Under the pieces are notes generated by a model. The model was given only the letters and a program-made list of their open reading frames with translations, was not told the DNA's origin and made no database searches. From assembly GCF_012027725.1 (NCBI RefSeq), contig NZ_SJOU01000015.1:1-64000 (forward strand): a DNA stretch of 64,000 nt. Reading direction: 5' to 3'. Shown one piece after another: positions 34,543 through 44,937 of this stretch (position 1 is the stretch's first letter; each line of letters opens with the position of its first letter). Source of the stretch: Olsenella sp. SW781 (GTDB lineage Bacteria; Actinomycetota; Coriobacteriia; Coriobacteriales; Atopobiaceae). Both the position numbers and the translations under genes were made by a program.

Positions 34543-34980
34543 TTAGCGGCCCCGTGCCTCGAGCATCTCGTCGAGCGTGCGCCAGGCCAGCTCGGCGCAC
34601 TTCACGCGCGCGGGCATGTGCGCGATGTCGCGCAGCAGCACGCCGTCCTCGAGCGCCTCGAGCGCGGCCTCGTCGGTCTCCTCGCCGCGGACCATGCGCA
34701 TGAACAGGGCGCAGAGCTCGCGGGCCTCCTCGGGCGTCTTGTCGATCATGAGGTCGCTCATGATGTCGGCGCTCGCCTGGGAGATGGCGCAGCCGTGGCC
34801 GGTGAAGGCTGCCTCCTCGATGGTGCCGTCGTCAGCGAAGCGCACCGAGAACGTGAGCTCGTCGCCGCAGGAGGGGTTCACGCCCTCGTGGCTGCAGTCG
34901 GCGTCCTCGAGCTGGTACTTGTAGTCGGGGTGCGAGACGTGGTCCATAAAGGCCGCGTTGTAGAGGTCAGTCACTGCCAT
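34543..34980 (-). CDS. sufU: Fe-S scaffold/sulfur-relay protein SufU
   Basis: This 145-aa IscU-like protein has the zinc/sulfur-binding cysteines in NPSCGDEL, TGHGCAISQAS and ARVKCAELAW. It carries the SufU-type insertion between the second and third cysteine, seen in Gram-positive SUF systems. It accepts sulfur from SufS. It overlaps the end of sufS by 14 bp. Confidence 0.93.
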   Translation of the reverse strand: MAVTDLYNAAFMDHVSHPDYKYQLEDADCSHEGVNPSCGDELTFSVRFADDGTIEEAAFTGHGCAISQASADIMSDLMIDKTPEEARELCALFMRMVRGEETDEAALEALEDGVLLRDIAHMPARVKCAELAWRTLDEMLEARGR

Positions 34981-36205
34981 GGAAGATCCCCCAGACCTGG
35001 CTCAGGCCGTCGACGAGGCGGTCCACGTCGGCGGCGTCGTTGTAGAACGCGAGGCTCGCGCGGCAGCAGGCGAGGTTCTCCACGCCGAGCCACGCGAGCA
35101 GCGGCTGTGCGCAGTGGTGCCCGGCGCGGATGCACACGCCGGAGGCGTCGAGGATGCTCGCCACGTCGTGCGGGTGGACGCCGCGCACGTTGAAGCTGAT
35201 GACGCCGTGGTGACGCGCAGCCTCCGCAGGGCCGATAAGGTCGACGAAGTCCAGCTCCGCCAGGCGCTCGAACGCGTAGGCCACAAGCGCCGCCTCGCGC
35301 TCGGCCACGGCGTCGATGCCCACGGTCTCGGTGAGGTATGCGAGCGCGGCGCCGGTGGCGTAGATGCCGGCGGCGTCTTGCGTGCCGGCCTCGAACTTCT
35401 CGGGCACGGGCGCCCACGTGGCGTCCTGCTCGCGCACGGAGTCGATCATCTCGCCGCCGGTGAGCATCGGCGGCATGGCCTCCAGAAGCTCGTGGCGGCC
35501 CCAGAGCACGCCCACGCCCATCGGGCCGAGCGCCTTGTGGCCGGAGAACGCGAGGAAGTCCGCGCCCAGCTCCCCCACGTTCACGCGCAGGTGGGGCACG
35601 GACTGCGCGGCGTCGACGACCATCACGGCGCCCACGGCGTGCGCGGCGTCCGCGAGCCTGCGGACGGGCAGCTCGCAGCCCATGACGTTGGAGACGTGCG
35701 CGGCGGAGACGATCTTGGTGCGCGGTCCGATCTTCTCGGCGATCTCCGCGTCCGCGAGCGTGCCGTCCTTCTCGGGATAGAGGTAGACGAGGCGCGCACC
35801 GGCGGCGCGGCATGCCTCCTGCCACGGGATGAGGTTGGAGTGGTGCTCCATGATGGTGATGGCAACCTCGTCGCCGGGGCCCAGGACGCGGGGCGAGAAG
35901 GACTTGGCCACGAGGTTCAGGCTCTCGCTCGTGTTGCGCGTGAAGACCACGTCGCGCGCGTCGGGGGCCCCGATGAGGGCCGCCACCTGCGCGCGCACGT
36001 CGGCGATGGCCGCGGTGGCCGCCACGGAGAGGCTGTAGAGACCGCGCAGCGGGTTGGCGTTCATGGTCTCGTAGAAGCGGCGCTGGGCGTCGAGCGCGCA
36101 GGCGGGGCGCTGTGCGGTGGCCGCGCTGTCGAGAAACGCGATCTCGGGGTGGCCGGCCAGCAGCGGGAAGTCGGCGCGGTACGGGTTCTGACGGATGTCG
36201 GCCAT
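34967..36205 (-). CDS. sufS: Cysteine desulfurase SufS
   Basis: This 412-aa PLP enzyme has the Schiff-base lysine in FSGHKALGP and the persulfide cysteine in RAGHHCAQPLL. It takes sulfur from cysteine for Fe-S cluster assembly. The ATG at 36205 overlaps the sufD stop (TGATG). The ribosome site GAGGAG sits in the last codons of sufD, directly beside a palindrome (36220-36246). Confidence 0.95.
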   Translation of the reverse strand: MADIRQNPYRADFPLLAGHPEIAFLDSAATAQRPACALDAQRRFYETMNANPLRGLYSLSVAATAAIADVRAQVAALIGAPDARDVVFTRNTSESLNLVAKSFSPRVLGPGDEVAITIMEHHSNLIPWQEACRAAGARLVYLYPEKDGTLADAEIAEKIGPRTKIVSAAHVSNVMGCELPVRRLADAAHAVGAVMVVDAAQSVPHLRVNVGELGADFLAFSGHKALGPMGVGVLWGRHELLEAMPPMLTGGEMIDSVREQDATWAPVPEKFEAGTQDAAGIYATGAALAYLTETVGIDAVAEREAALVAYAFERLAELDFVDLIGPAEAARHHGVISFNVRGVHPHDVASILDASGVCIRAGHHCAQPLLAWLGVENLACCRASLAFYNDAADVDRLVDGLSQVWGIFHGSD

Positions 36206-37371
36206 CACGCCTCCTCAGTGTGCAAAAGTGCCTGTCCCTTTTGCACGGCGCTCGCCTCGACGACGGCGCGGGCCTCGGGGCAGGGGGCGTGCATGAGGGC
36301 GTCCTCGTAGAGGGCGCTCACGAAGAGGCGCTCGGCGTCGGCGCGGGAGAGGCCGCGGTCGGCGAGGTAGGCCAGCTGCTCGGGGCTCACCGAGCCGATC
36401 GTGGCGCCGTGGTTGCCGGCGACGTCGTCCTCGTCGCAGAGGATCGTGGGCAGCGTCTTGTTGACCACGTCGTCGCCCAGCACGAGCACGGTCTCCGCCT
36501 CGTTGCCCTGCGCGCCCTTGGCGCCGTGGACGAGGTCGATCGTGGTGCGCAGGCCCTTCTTGGCCGCGTCCTCGAGCACGCCGTTGTAGCTGAGCTCGGA
36601 GCGCGTGTTGCGGCCGCGCTGGCGCACGACCTCGTTGACGTCCAGGACCTCCGTGCCGCCGGCGTGGTAGCGGCAGCCCAGGTCCACGCGCGCGCGCTCG
36701 CCGGCGAGGTCGCAGGCGAGGCCCAGCGCGACGGTGCCGCCGCCGAGCAGGTACTGGTGCACGTCCACGCGGGCGTCGCGCGCCGCAGAGATGCCCACGC
36801 TCTCGAGGTGCTGCTGGGTCGCGCCCACGCCCACGTACTCGTGCAGGTGCACGCGCGCCCCGGCCTCGACGATCACGCGCAGCAGCGACGCGGATGAGAC
36901 ACTGGGGACAGGTTCGTTTGTCTCATCCGTGGCGGGCGCGTCGGGGGAGGTGGCGTTGTCTGCGGATGAGACAAACGAACCTGTCCCCAGTGTCTCACCC
37001 GCGGCCACGACGATGGTGGCCTCGGCTCCTGCGCGGACCATCACGCCCGTGTCGGCGACGTCGCCGGCGCCCACGGCAACCACGATCGGCTCCTCGCGCC
37101 TCTCGCCGCGCGGGACCTCCACGTAGCGCGCGCCGCGAGCCTGGGACTCCACCCAGTCGGTGACCTTGCGGCCCATCCCGCACTCCACGCCCTCGAAGAG
37201 GCGCGGCAGCGAGAAGTACACGTCGCCCTTGCGGCCTCGCAGGGGCACCGTGAGCGTGATGTCGTTCGTGCGCAGGCGGTTCCACGTCTGCGCGGGGGCA
37301 ACGTTGACGCGCTCGAGGGTGAGCTCGCCCTCGGCGCCGGCCTCGGGCGCCAGGTTCTTCTCGGCCATCAT
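36205..37371 (-). CDS. sufD: Fe-S assembly protein SufD with in-frame palindrome insertions
   Basis: This 388-aa protein has the SufBD beta-helix C-terminal core, with RVDLGCRYHAGGTEVLDVNE and GATIGSVSPEQLAYLADRGL segments. It forms the SufBCD scaffold with its neighbours. Residues about 125-159 are encoded by a 34-bp perfect inverted repeat and its spacer (36895-36997), and the last residues (VQKGQALLH) by a second palindrome (36220-36246). The frame is kept through both. The N-terminus Met-Met-Ala-Glu-Lys-Asn again uses the GAGAAGAAC word. It overlaps sufB by 4 bp. Confidence 0.9.
   Translation of the reverse strand: MMAEKNLAPEAGAEGELTLERVNVAPAQTWNRLRTNDITLTVPLRGRKGDVYFSLPRLFEGVECGMGRKVTDWVESQARGARYVEVPRGERREEPIVVAVGAGDVADTGVMVRAGAEATIVVAAGETLGTGSFVSSADNATSPDAPATDETNEPVPSVSSASLLRVIVEAGARVHLHEYVGVGATQQHLESVGISAARDARVDVHQYLLGGGTVALGLACDLAGERARVDLGCRYHAGGTEVLDVNEVVRQRGRNTRSELSYNGVLEDAAKKGLRTTIDLVHGAKGAQGNEAETVLVLGDDVVNKTLPTILCDEDDVAGNHGATIGSVSPEQLAYLADRGLSRADAERLFVSALYEDALMHAPCPEARAVVEASAVQKGQALLHTEEA
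36220..36246. repeat. Palindrome forming the sufD C-terminus
   Basis: GTGCAAAAG (36220-36228) and CTTTTGCAC (36238-36246) enclose TGCCTGTCC. The sequence is translated as part of SufD and ends close to the sufS ribosome site. Confidence 0.92.
36893..36997. repeat. Paired hairpins inside sufD
   Basis: Two 34-nt exact reverse complements (36895-36928 and 36964-36997) are separated by 35 nt. Each half is itself a hairpin with GATGAGACA-type ends and a GGGGACAGG core. The arrangement resembles a BIME made of two inverted REP units, placed within a coding sequence. Confidence 0.95.
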
Positions 37372-38795
37372 CCTATGGCCCCTTCCATCTCGAGCTTGAT
37401 GAGGTTGTTCATCTCCACGGCGTACTCCATCGGGAGCTCCTTGGAGACGGGGTTGGCAAAGCCGTTGACCACGAGCGTGCGCGCCTCGGCCTCGGAGCAG
37501 CCGCGGCTCATGAGGTAGAGCACCGTGTCGTCGGAGATGCGGCCGATCGTGGCCTCGTGGCCCACCTGAGCGGTGGCGTTGCGCACGTCCATCGCGGGGA
37601 TGGTGTCGGAGCGGGAGATGTCGTCGAGCATGAGGCTCTGGCAGCTCACACTGCAGCGCGCGCGGTCCGCGTGCCGGCCGATCACCACGGACGAGCGGAA
37701 CGTGTTCACGCCGCCGTCCTTGGAGATGGACTTGGTGCTTACGGACGCCGTCGTGTCCGCGCCGTTCATGATCACCTTGCAGCCGGTGTCCAGGTCCTGC
37801 GTGGCGCCGGCGAACGTGATGCCGGTGAACTCGCAGGTGCCGCGGTCACCCGCCATGATGGTGGAGGGATAGAGGTAGCTCACGTGGCTGCCAAAGCTGC
37901 CGGAGACCCACTCCATCTTGGCGTCGGCGCCGATGGTGGCGCGCTTGGTGTTGAGGTTGTACATGTTCTTGGACCAGTTCTCGATCGTGGAGTAGCGCAG
38001 GCGCGCGCCGTCCTTCACGAAGAGCTCCACGGCCCCGGCGTGCAGGTTCGCCTCGTAGTACTTGGGCGCGGAGCAGCCCTCGATGAAGTGCAGGTCGGCG
38101 CCCGGCTCCACGATGATGAGCGTGTGCTCGAACTGGCCCGCGCCCGCGGCGTTGAGGCGGAAGTAGCTCTGCAGCGGGTAGGGCAGCGTCACGCCGGCGG
38201 GCACGTAGACGAACGATCCGCCCGACCACACGGCGTAGTGCAGCGCGGCGAACTTGTGGTCGGTGGGCGGGATCAGCGTGCCGAAGTACTCGTGCACCAC
38301 CGGCTCCCACTTGGGGTCGTGGAGGGCGTCCTCGATCGTGGTGTAGATGACGCCCTGCTCGGCCACCTCCTCGCGCATGTTGTGGTAGACGATCTCCGAG
38401 TCGTACTGGGCGCCCACGCCGGCGAGGCTCTCGCGCTCCGCCTCGGGGATGCCCAGGCGCTCGAAGGTGTCCTTGATGTCCTCGGGGACGTCGTCCCAGC
38501 TCTTGGCCTGCTTGGTCTTGGGCGAGACGTACGTGGAGATGTGGTCCAGGTCCAGCCCATCGATGCTCGGGCCCCAGTTGGGCGCCATCTCGCGCGCGTG
38601 GTAGAGGTCGAGCGCGCGCAGGCGCATCTCGAGCATCCACTCCGGCTCGTCCTTCTTGGCGGAGATCGCGCGGACGATCTCGGGCGTCAGGCCGTCGTCG
38701 TAGCGCTCGTAGCCCTCCTCGGACTTGGTGAAGTCGTAGAGGGAGCGGTCGACGTCGGCGACCTGCGTGCGGTTCTTGCTGCGCTCCTCGCTCAC
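37368..38795 (-). CDS. sufB: Fe-S assembly protein SufB
   Basis: This 475-aa protein is highly conserved: YHNMREEVAEQGVIYTTIEDA, then SGGSFVYVPAGVTLPYPLQS and EGCSAPKYYEANLHAGAVEL, with conserved cysteines toward the C-terminus (ARCSVSCQSL). It is the scaffold component on which clusters are built together with SufC and SufD. It overlaps sufC by 4 bp and sufD by 4 bp. The length is normal. Confidence 0.96.
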   Translation of the reverse strand: MSEERSKNRTQVADVDRSLYDFTKSEEGYERYDDGLTPEIVRAISAKKDEPEWMLEMRLRALDLYHAREMAPNWGPSIDGLDLDHISTYVSPKTKQAKSWDDVPEDIKDTFERLGIPEAERESLAGVGAQYDSEIVYHNMREEVAEQGVIYTTIEDALHDPKWEPVVHEYFGTLIPPTDHKFAALHYAVWSGGSFVYVPAGVTLPYPLQSYFRLNAAGAGQFEHTLIIVEPGADLHFIEGCSAPKYYEANLHAGAVELFVKDGARLRYSTIENWSKNMYNLNTKRATIGADAKMEWVSGSFGSHVSYLYPSTIMAGDRGTCEFTGITFAGATQDLDTGCKVIMNGADTTASVSTKSISKDGGVNTFRSSVVIGRHADRARCSVSCQSLMLDDISRSDTIPAMDVRNATAQVGHEATIGRISDDTVLYLMSRGCSEAEARTLVVNGFANPVSKELPMEYAVEMNNLIKLEMEGAIG

Positions 38796-39601
38796 TGGGC
38801 ATCACCGACCATGGGGCAGCCCGGACAGTCCGCGCAGGCCGCGTCGTCCTGGCCGGCCCCGCGCTCGAAGCGCTCGAAGCCGTGGGCATCGATGTCCGCG
38901 ATGAGCTCCGCGGGCCCCTCGGCCACCATGCGGCCCTTGACCATGACGTGCGTGCGGTCCACGTCAAGCCGCTCGAGGATGCGCGTGTTGTGCGTGATCA
39001 CGATGAGGGCGCCGCCCACCTGCTCGCGATAGGCCTGGATGCCGCGGGAGACGATGCCCAGCGCGTCCACGTCCAGGCCGGAGTCGGTCTCGTCGAGGAT
39101 GGCCAGCTTGGGCTGGAGCAAAAGGAGCTGCAGCATCTCGATCTTCTTCTTCTCGCCGCCGGAGAAGCCCACGTTGAGCTCGCGCATGAGGAAGCCCTGG
39201 TCGAGCTCCAGCTGGTCGGCGATGGCGCCCACGCGCTCGCGGAACTTGCGCGCGGTGGTCTTGAGCTCCGGGCGCATCTGGCAGATCGAGCGCAGGAAGC
39301 TGTAGAGCGGTACGCCGGGCACCTCCACGGGAGCCTGGTAGGAGAGGAAGATGCCGGCGAGCGAGCGCTTGTCGGCGCTGAGCTCGGTCACGTCCTCGCC
39401 CGCGAAGCTGATGGAGCCCGAGGTCACGCGATAGGCGGGGTCGCCCATGATGACGTGGCCGAGCGTGGACTTGCCGGCGCCGTTGGGGCCCATGAGGACG
39501 TGGCACTCGCCCTCGCCCACGGCGAGGTCCACGCCGTGCAGGATGGGCTTGTCCTCGGTGCCCGCAGAGAGGGCGCTCACGTTGAGCAGCTGAGTGGACA
39601 T
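38792..39601 (-). CDS. sufC: Fe-S assembly ATPase SufC
   Basis: This 269-aa ABC-type ATPase has Walker A MGPNGAGKST, signature FSGGEKKK and Walker B LAILDETDSGLD. It powers the SufBCD scaffold. The ATG follows AGGAGAAAGG. It is the first gene of the minus-strand suf operon and has a good promoter upstream. The C-terminus has four cysteines in a short Asp-Ala-Cys-x-x-Cys-x-x-Cys-type tail, which is longer than usual. Confidence 0.95.
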   Translation of the reverse strand: MSTQLLNVSALSAGTEDKPILHGVDLAVGEGECHVLMGPNGAGKSTLGHVIMGDPAYRVTSGSISFAGEDVTELSADKRSLAGIFLSYQAPVEVPGVPLYSFLRSICQMRPELKTTARKFRERVGAIADQLELDQGFLMRELNVGFSGGEKKKIEMLQLLLLQPKLAILDETDSGLDVDALGIVSRGIQAYREQVGGALIVITHNTRILERLDVDRTHVMVKGRMVAEGPAELIADIDAHGFERFERGAGQDDAACADCPGCPMVGDAQ

Positions 39602-39656
39602 GTTCCGCCTTTCTCCTCGCGGGCCGCGCGGGCCCGCGCCTTATTTCGCCTAATTC

Positions 39657-39684
39657 ATAGTAATGAGTGGGGTATTAAAGGCAA
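39657..39684 (-). promoter_or_regulatory. Promoter of the suf operon
   Basis: On the minus strand TTGCCT (39679-39684) and TACTAT (39657-39662) are 16 bp apart. The region around the -10 is AT-rich and partly palindromic (TCATTACTATGA), so it may also hold the Rrf2 operator. Confidence 0.55.
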
Positions 39685-39766
39685 GGGGTCAGGGCGAGAA
39701 AAACGCCCCTTCGTAACAATTCCTACTTATTTAGAGGCATTTAAGGACGGCGCGGCGGCGGACCTG

Positions 39767-39799
39767 TTGCCTAAAAGGGGCCTGTCCCCTTTTAGGCAA
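39767..39799. repeat. Palindrome, TTGCCTAAAAGGGG arms with CCTGT loop
   Basis: Perfect 14-bp arms (39767-39780 and 39786-39799) enclose CCTGT, the complement of the ACAGG loop of the 20131 palindrome, although the arms are unrelated. It lies between the divergent suf operon and the BASS gene. Confidence 0.93.
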
Positions 39800-39892
39800 G
39801 GTTTGCCGCCGCGTTACGCGTGCGCGCGGCCCGCGTGGCGAGAAGTACCATGACGCGTGGCGGGCGGTCGGCGATGGGAGGTTCTTCTCGGC

Positions 39893-40846
39893 ATGGAGGC
39901 GTGGAAGCGGCTCGGTGGCTTCATCGGGAGCCATATGGCGTTCATCTCGCCGACGTGCGTGGCGCTCGGCGTGCTCTTTCCCGACCAGCTCTCCGTGCTC
40001 AAGCCGGCCGTGACCGCGCTCTTTGCGTTCATGACGTTCCAGAGCTCGCTCTCCAACACCTTCGGCAACCTCGCGCGGACGGTGCGCCGCCCGGCGCCGC
40101 TCGCGGTGACGCTCCTTCTGGCCGCCGTCCTCATGCCGTGCGTGGCCTGCGCGCTGGCGACGGCACTCTTCGGCGCGAGCCCCAACCTCGTCTGCGGGAT
40201 CGTGCTGGAGTACAGCGTGCCCGTGGCCGTGGTGTCGGCCATGTGGACCAACATGCTCGGCGGGGACCCGGCGCTCACACTTGCCACCATCCTCGTGTCC
40301 ACGGTGGCCGCGCCGTTCACGATTCCGCTCACGCTGCACCTGCTCCTGGGCCAGACGGTCGAGGTGGACGCCGCGAGGATGATGGGGGAGATGGTGGTCT
40401 CCATCGCGCTGCCGGCGCTCGCGGGGACGCTGCTCAACGACGCCTCGCGCGGCCGTGCGGCGCGCGAGCTCTCGCCGGTGCTCTCGCCCGCGGGCAAGAT
40501 CGCGCTCGTGCTGGTGATCCTCAGCAACTCGACGGGCGTGGCGCCCTACGTACGCGCGCTCACGCCCCAGCTCGTCGGCGTGATGGCGTTCATCTGCGCC
40601 TTCTCCGTCGGGGGCTACGCGCTCGGCCTCTCGGCCGCGCGCCTCATGCGGCAGCCCCGCGAGCGGGAGGTCTCGATGACCTATCTCGTGGGCATGCGCA
40701 ACATCTCGGCCGGGGCGGTCATCGCAGCGGAGTACTTTCCCGGCGAGGTGATGTTCCCGGTGGTCATAGGGACGCTCTTCCAGCAGGTCATCGCCGCGAG
40801 CTTCGGCACCGTCCTGCGTCGGCGTGCCCCGCGGGCCGCCGAGTAG
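39893..40846 (+). CDS. Bile acid:sodium symporter (BASS) family protein
   Basis: This 317-aa membrane protein has about nine to ten helices. It has the BASS-type SSLSNTFGNL, LEYSVPVAVVSAMWTNMLGGD and VGMRNISAGAVIAAEYFP segments, the last being the family's signature crossover region. It is a sodium-coupled organic anion importer; the substrate cannot be read from sequence. The ATG at 39893 follows GGGAGG at 11-nt spacing. The leader contains TTCTTCTCGGC, a near copy of the abundant word. A GTG at 39857 is an alternative start. Confidence 0.85.
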   Translation: MEAWKRLGGFIGSHMAFISPTCVALGVLFPDQLSVLKPAVTALFAFMTFQSSLSNTFGNLARTVRRPAPLAVTLLLAAVLMPCVACALATALFGASPNLVCGIVLEYSVPVAVVSAMWTNMLGGDPALTLATILVSTVAAPFTIPLTLHLLLGQTVEVDAARMMGEMVVSIALPALAGTLLNDASRGRAARELSPVLSPAGKIALVLVILSNSTGVAPYVRALTPQLVGVMAFICAFSVGGYALGLSAARLMRQPREREVSMTYLVGMRNISAGAVIAAEYFPGEVMFPVVIGTLFQQVIAASFGTVLRRRAPRAAE

Positions 40847-40892
40847 CGCCGCTGCCCGCGGGGCACGGGGCGGGCGCGACGGCGTTGCCGTT

Positions 40893-41090
40893 TCCGGGGT
40901 TGTGGCAATCCGGCGGTTCGCGGCGTTGCCGAACGGGGGCTTGTGGCAGCGGGCTCAGCGCGCCAACTGGACGTTTTTCTCGCCCCGCTGCGCTTTCGGG
41001 GGTCATGGCAGGGCGAATGCTGCCATGACCCCAAAATCACCAACGCCTCGCGCCCCGCAATTGCCACGACCCCCGATTCCACAACGCGGC
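40893..41090. repeat. Repeat family B copy 2 (GGGGTTGTGGCA units)
   Basis: GGGGTTGTGGCA (about 40898), GGGGGCTTGTGGCAGC and GGGGGTCATGGCA are followed by inverted GCTGCCATGACCCC and TTGCCACGACCCCCGATTCC. A GTTTTTCTCGCC variant of the word is at 40973-40984 in the loop. It matches family B copy 1. Confidence 0.8.
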
Positions 41091-41107
41091 GCGGGATGCC
41101 CCAGGTG

Positions 41108-41206
41108 CTAGTGGTGGCGGTACATGCGCGGGCGCGGGCGGCCGTCGTCGAGGATGACGGCGAGCGCGGCGATGGCCACGACGGCGATGAAGATGATCTT
41201 CTTCAT
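41108..41206 (-). CDS. 32-aa single-helix membrane peptide
   Basis: This short reading frame starts MKKIIFIAVVAIAALAVIL, a clean transmembrane helix, and ends with a basic tail rich in Arg, Pro and His (DDGRPRPRMYRHH). The ATG is 5 nt after GGGAGG, as strong as in neighbouring genes. It resembles small stress or regulatory membrane peptides, but I cannot name it. It is flanked on both sides by repeat elements. Confidence 0.6.
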   Translation of the reverse strand: MKKIIFIAVVAIAALAVILDDGRPRPRMYRHH

Positions 41207-41318
41207 GATGACCTCCCTCTCTGATGAGCCCATTCTCCCGCCCGACGCTGCCCGGGGCCATCGATGCGACTTACTGCTGCCTTGCGCTTTCGTAAGGTTC
41301 GGACGGCGCGCGCCCCTC

Positions 41319-41474
41319 GCTCCGGGTACGTACACCCTCCTTCCGGGTACGTACGCAATTTGAGGTCTGATACGCCTTACGTTCCGGAGAATCCGCAGGT
41401 GGGCGCGGTGGCGAGAAGAACATCAGCTCTGAAACCTCGTACGTACCCGGGAGGGGCGTGTACGTACCCGGAGC
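41319..41474. repeat. Inverted repeat family D with GTACGTACCCGG arms
   Basis: The left arm 41319-41355 and right arm 41438-41474 (37 nt each, a few mismatches) each contain two copies of CCGGGTACGTAC. The loop contains GGCGAGAAGAAC at 41410-41421. The gap 41207-41601 holds this element and otherwise no recognisable feature before gatC. Confidence 0.88.
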
Positions 41475-41601
41475 GGGCCGCGGGGGAGGGGCGCAGAGAA
41501 GGGCCGCGGGCCCGCCTCCGCATTGTTGCGGCCGCGTCTCGGCGGAGGCCGGGCGCGCGGTCCCTGTCGTAGAATGGGGCGCAGTGTAGATAGGAGGACC
41601 C

Positions 41602-41918
41602 ATGCCCCTTACCAAAGAAGATGTTGCGGGCATCGCGGACTACGCGCGGATCGCGCTCACGCCCGAGGAGCTCGACGAGATGACCGCGTACATGAACGAT
41701 GCCGTTGACCTGCTGGAGCCCATTCGCCAGTATGACCTCGAGGGCGTGGAGCCCACGTTCCACCCCATCGGCGACCTCTCCAACGTGATGGCCGACGACG
41801 TGCCGGACGACGAGGTGCGCCATCTGAGCGTGGACGTGGCGCTGTCCAACGCCGGCGCGTCCCGCGACCGCAGCTTCCGCGTGCCGTCCATCCTCGGCGA
41901 CCAGGGGGGTGACCGCTA

Positions 41919-41919
<1 letters not shown>
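41602..41919 (+). CDS. gatC: Asp-tRNA(Asn)/Glu-tRNA(Gln) amidotransferase subunit C
   Basis: This 105-aa GatC has the typical YARIALTPEEL helix and the VEPTFHPIGDLSNVMADDVP segment that wraps around GatA. It stabilises the amidotransferase. The ATG follows AGGAGG. It overlaps gatA at TAATG. Confidence 0.95.
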
Positions 41920-43420
<1,501 letters not shown>

Positions 43421-43424
<4 letters not shown>

Positions 43425-44929
43425 AGAAGCTCGCCGAGGTCCTCAAGGACTGGGAGGCCGTGATCGGCCTCGAGGTCCACACTGAGCTCACCACGCTCGA
43501 GACCAAGATGTTCTGCAACTGCCGCCTCTCCCACGACGATGAGCCCAACACCAACGTCTGCCCCGTCTGCCTGGGCATGCCGGGCGCGCTGCCCGTGCCC
43601 AACGAGAAGGCCATCGAGTCGATCGTCATGGCGGGCCTGGCCACCAACTGCGAGATCATGCGCCACTCCATGTTCTACCGGAAGCACTACTTCTACCCGG
43701 ACATGGCCAAGAACTTCCAGACCACGCAGGGCCCCGTGGCGTTTTGCATGCACGGCCAGCTTGACCTGGAGGTTTCCGGCGCCGGCGCCAAGGAGCGCCC
43801 GGACTCCACGGTCGAGAAGGACGCGGACGGCGGCTACGTTGCGCCCATCCGGATCCTGCGCATCCACATGGAGGAGGACGCCGCCAAGATGGTGCACGTG
43901 GGCGGCGAGGAAGGCCGCATCGGCGGCGCGGCGGAGTCGCTCATCGACTACAACCGCTGCGGCACGCCGCTCATCGAGCTCGTCACCGAGCCCGACCTGC
44001 GCACGCCCGAGGAGGCGCGCCTCTTCATGGAGAAGCTGCGCCAGACGTTCCTCACGCTCGGCATCTCCGACTGCTCGCTCGAGAGCGGCTCGATGCGCTG
44101 CGACGGCAACATATCGCTGCGCCGCCGCGGGGAGACCAAGTTTGGCACCAAGACCGAGATGAAGAACATCAACTCGTTCAAGAGCCTGCACGACGCGCTC
44201 GAGTACGAGATCTGCCGCCAGGCCGAGGTGCTCGAGGAGGGCGGCATCGTCTACCAGGAGACGCGCCACTGGGAGCCCTCGCGCCGGCGCACCGTGGTCA
44301 TGCGCGTCAAGGAGACCGCGGACGACTACCGCCTCTTCCCGGACCCGGACCTCGCGCCCTTCGACCTCACGGACGAGTTCATCGACCGCTGCCGCGCGCG
44401 CATCCCGGAGCTGCCGGACGCCAAGCGCGACCGCTACATGGCCGACTTTGGCCTCAAGCGTGCCGACGCCGCCCAGCTCGCGGGCGACCCGTCGGTCGCG
44501 GCCTTCTTCGAGGAGACGCTGGCCGCTGCGGGCGAGAAGAACGCGGAGACCGTGGCCAAGGTCATGGTGAACCTCGTCCCCAGCTACGACGCCCTCACGC
44601 CGGCGCAGGTCGCAAGCCTCTCCGCGCTTCTCGCCGAGGACGCGATCACGTTCGCCCAGGCGCGCGAGGTGCTCGACGCGGTCAACGGCACAAGCGAGGA
44701 CCCGGCCGCCTACGTGGACGCCCACGGCATGCGCCAGTCCACGGACGCGGATGCGCTCGGCGCGATCGTCGACGAGGTGCTCGCGCGCTGCACCGACCAG
44801 GTCCAGCAGTACCGCGACGGCAACAAGAAGGTGCTCGGGTTCCTCGTGGGCCAGTGCATGAAGGCGGCCAAGGGCTCCGGCAACCCCAAGGCCTTCAACA
44901 AGATGCTCGCCGAGAAGCTCGAGGGGTAG
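43421..44929 (+). CDS. gatB: Asp-tRNA(Asn)/Glu-tRNA(Gln) amidotransferase subunit B
   Basis: This 502-aa kinase-like subunit begins with VIGLEVHTEL. It has the zinc-type NCRLSHDDEPNTNVCPVCLG cysteines, the SDCSLESGSMRCDGNISLR core and a C-terminal YqeY-like tail that binds tRNA. It phosphorylates and amidates Glu- or Asp-tRNA. An exact GGCGAGAAGAAC copy lies in the coding region (44531-44542), encoding Gly-Glu-Lys-Asn. Confidence 0.97.
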
Positions 44930-44937
44930 ACGCCCTC

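Noticed and set aside
41319-41474. Possible CRISPR array in the GTACGTACCCGG repeats
   Set aside because: The units are inverted, not direct; there are only two per arm, spacers are irregular, and no cas gene is near.
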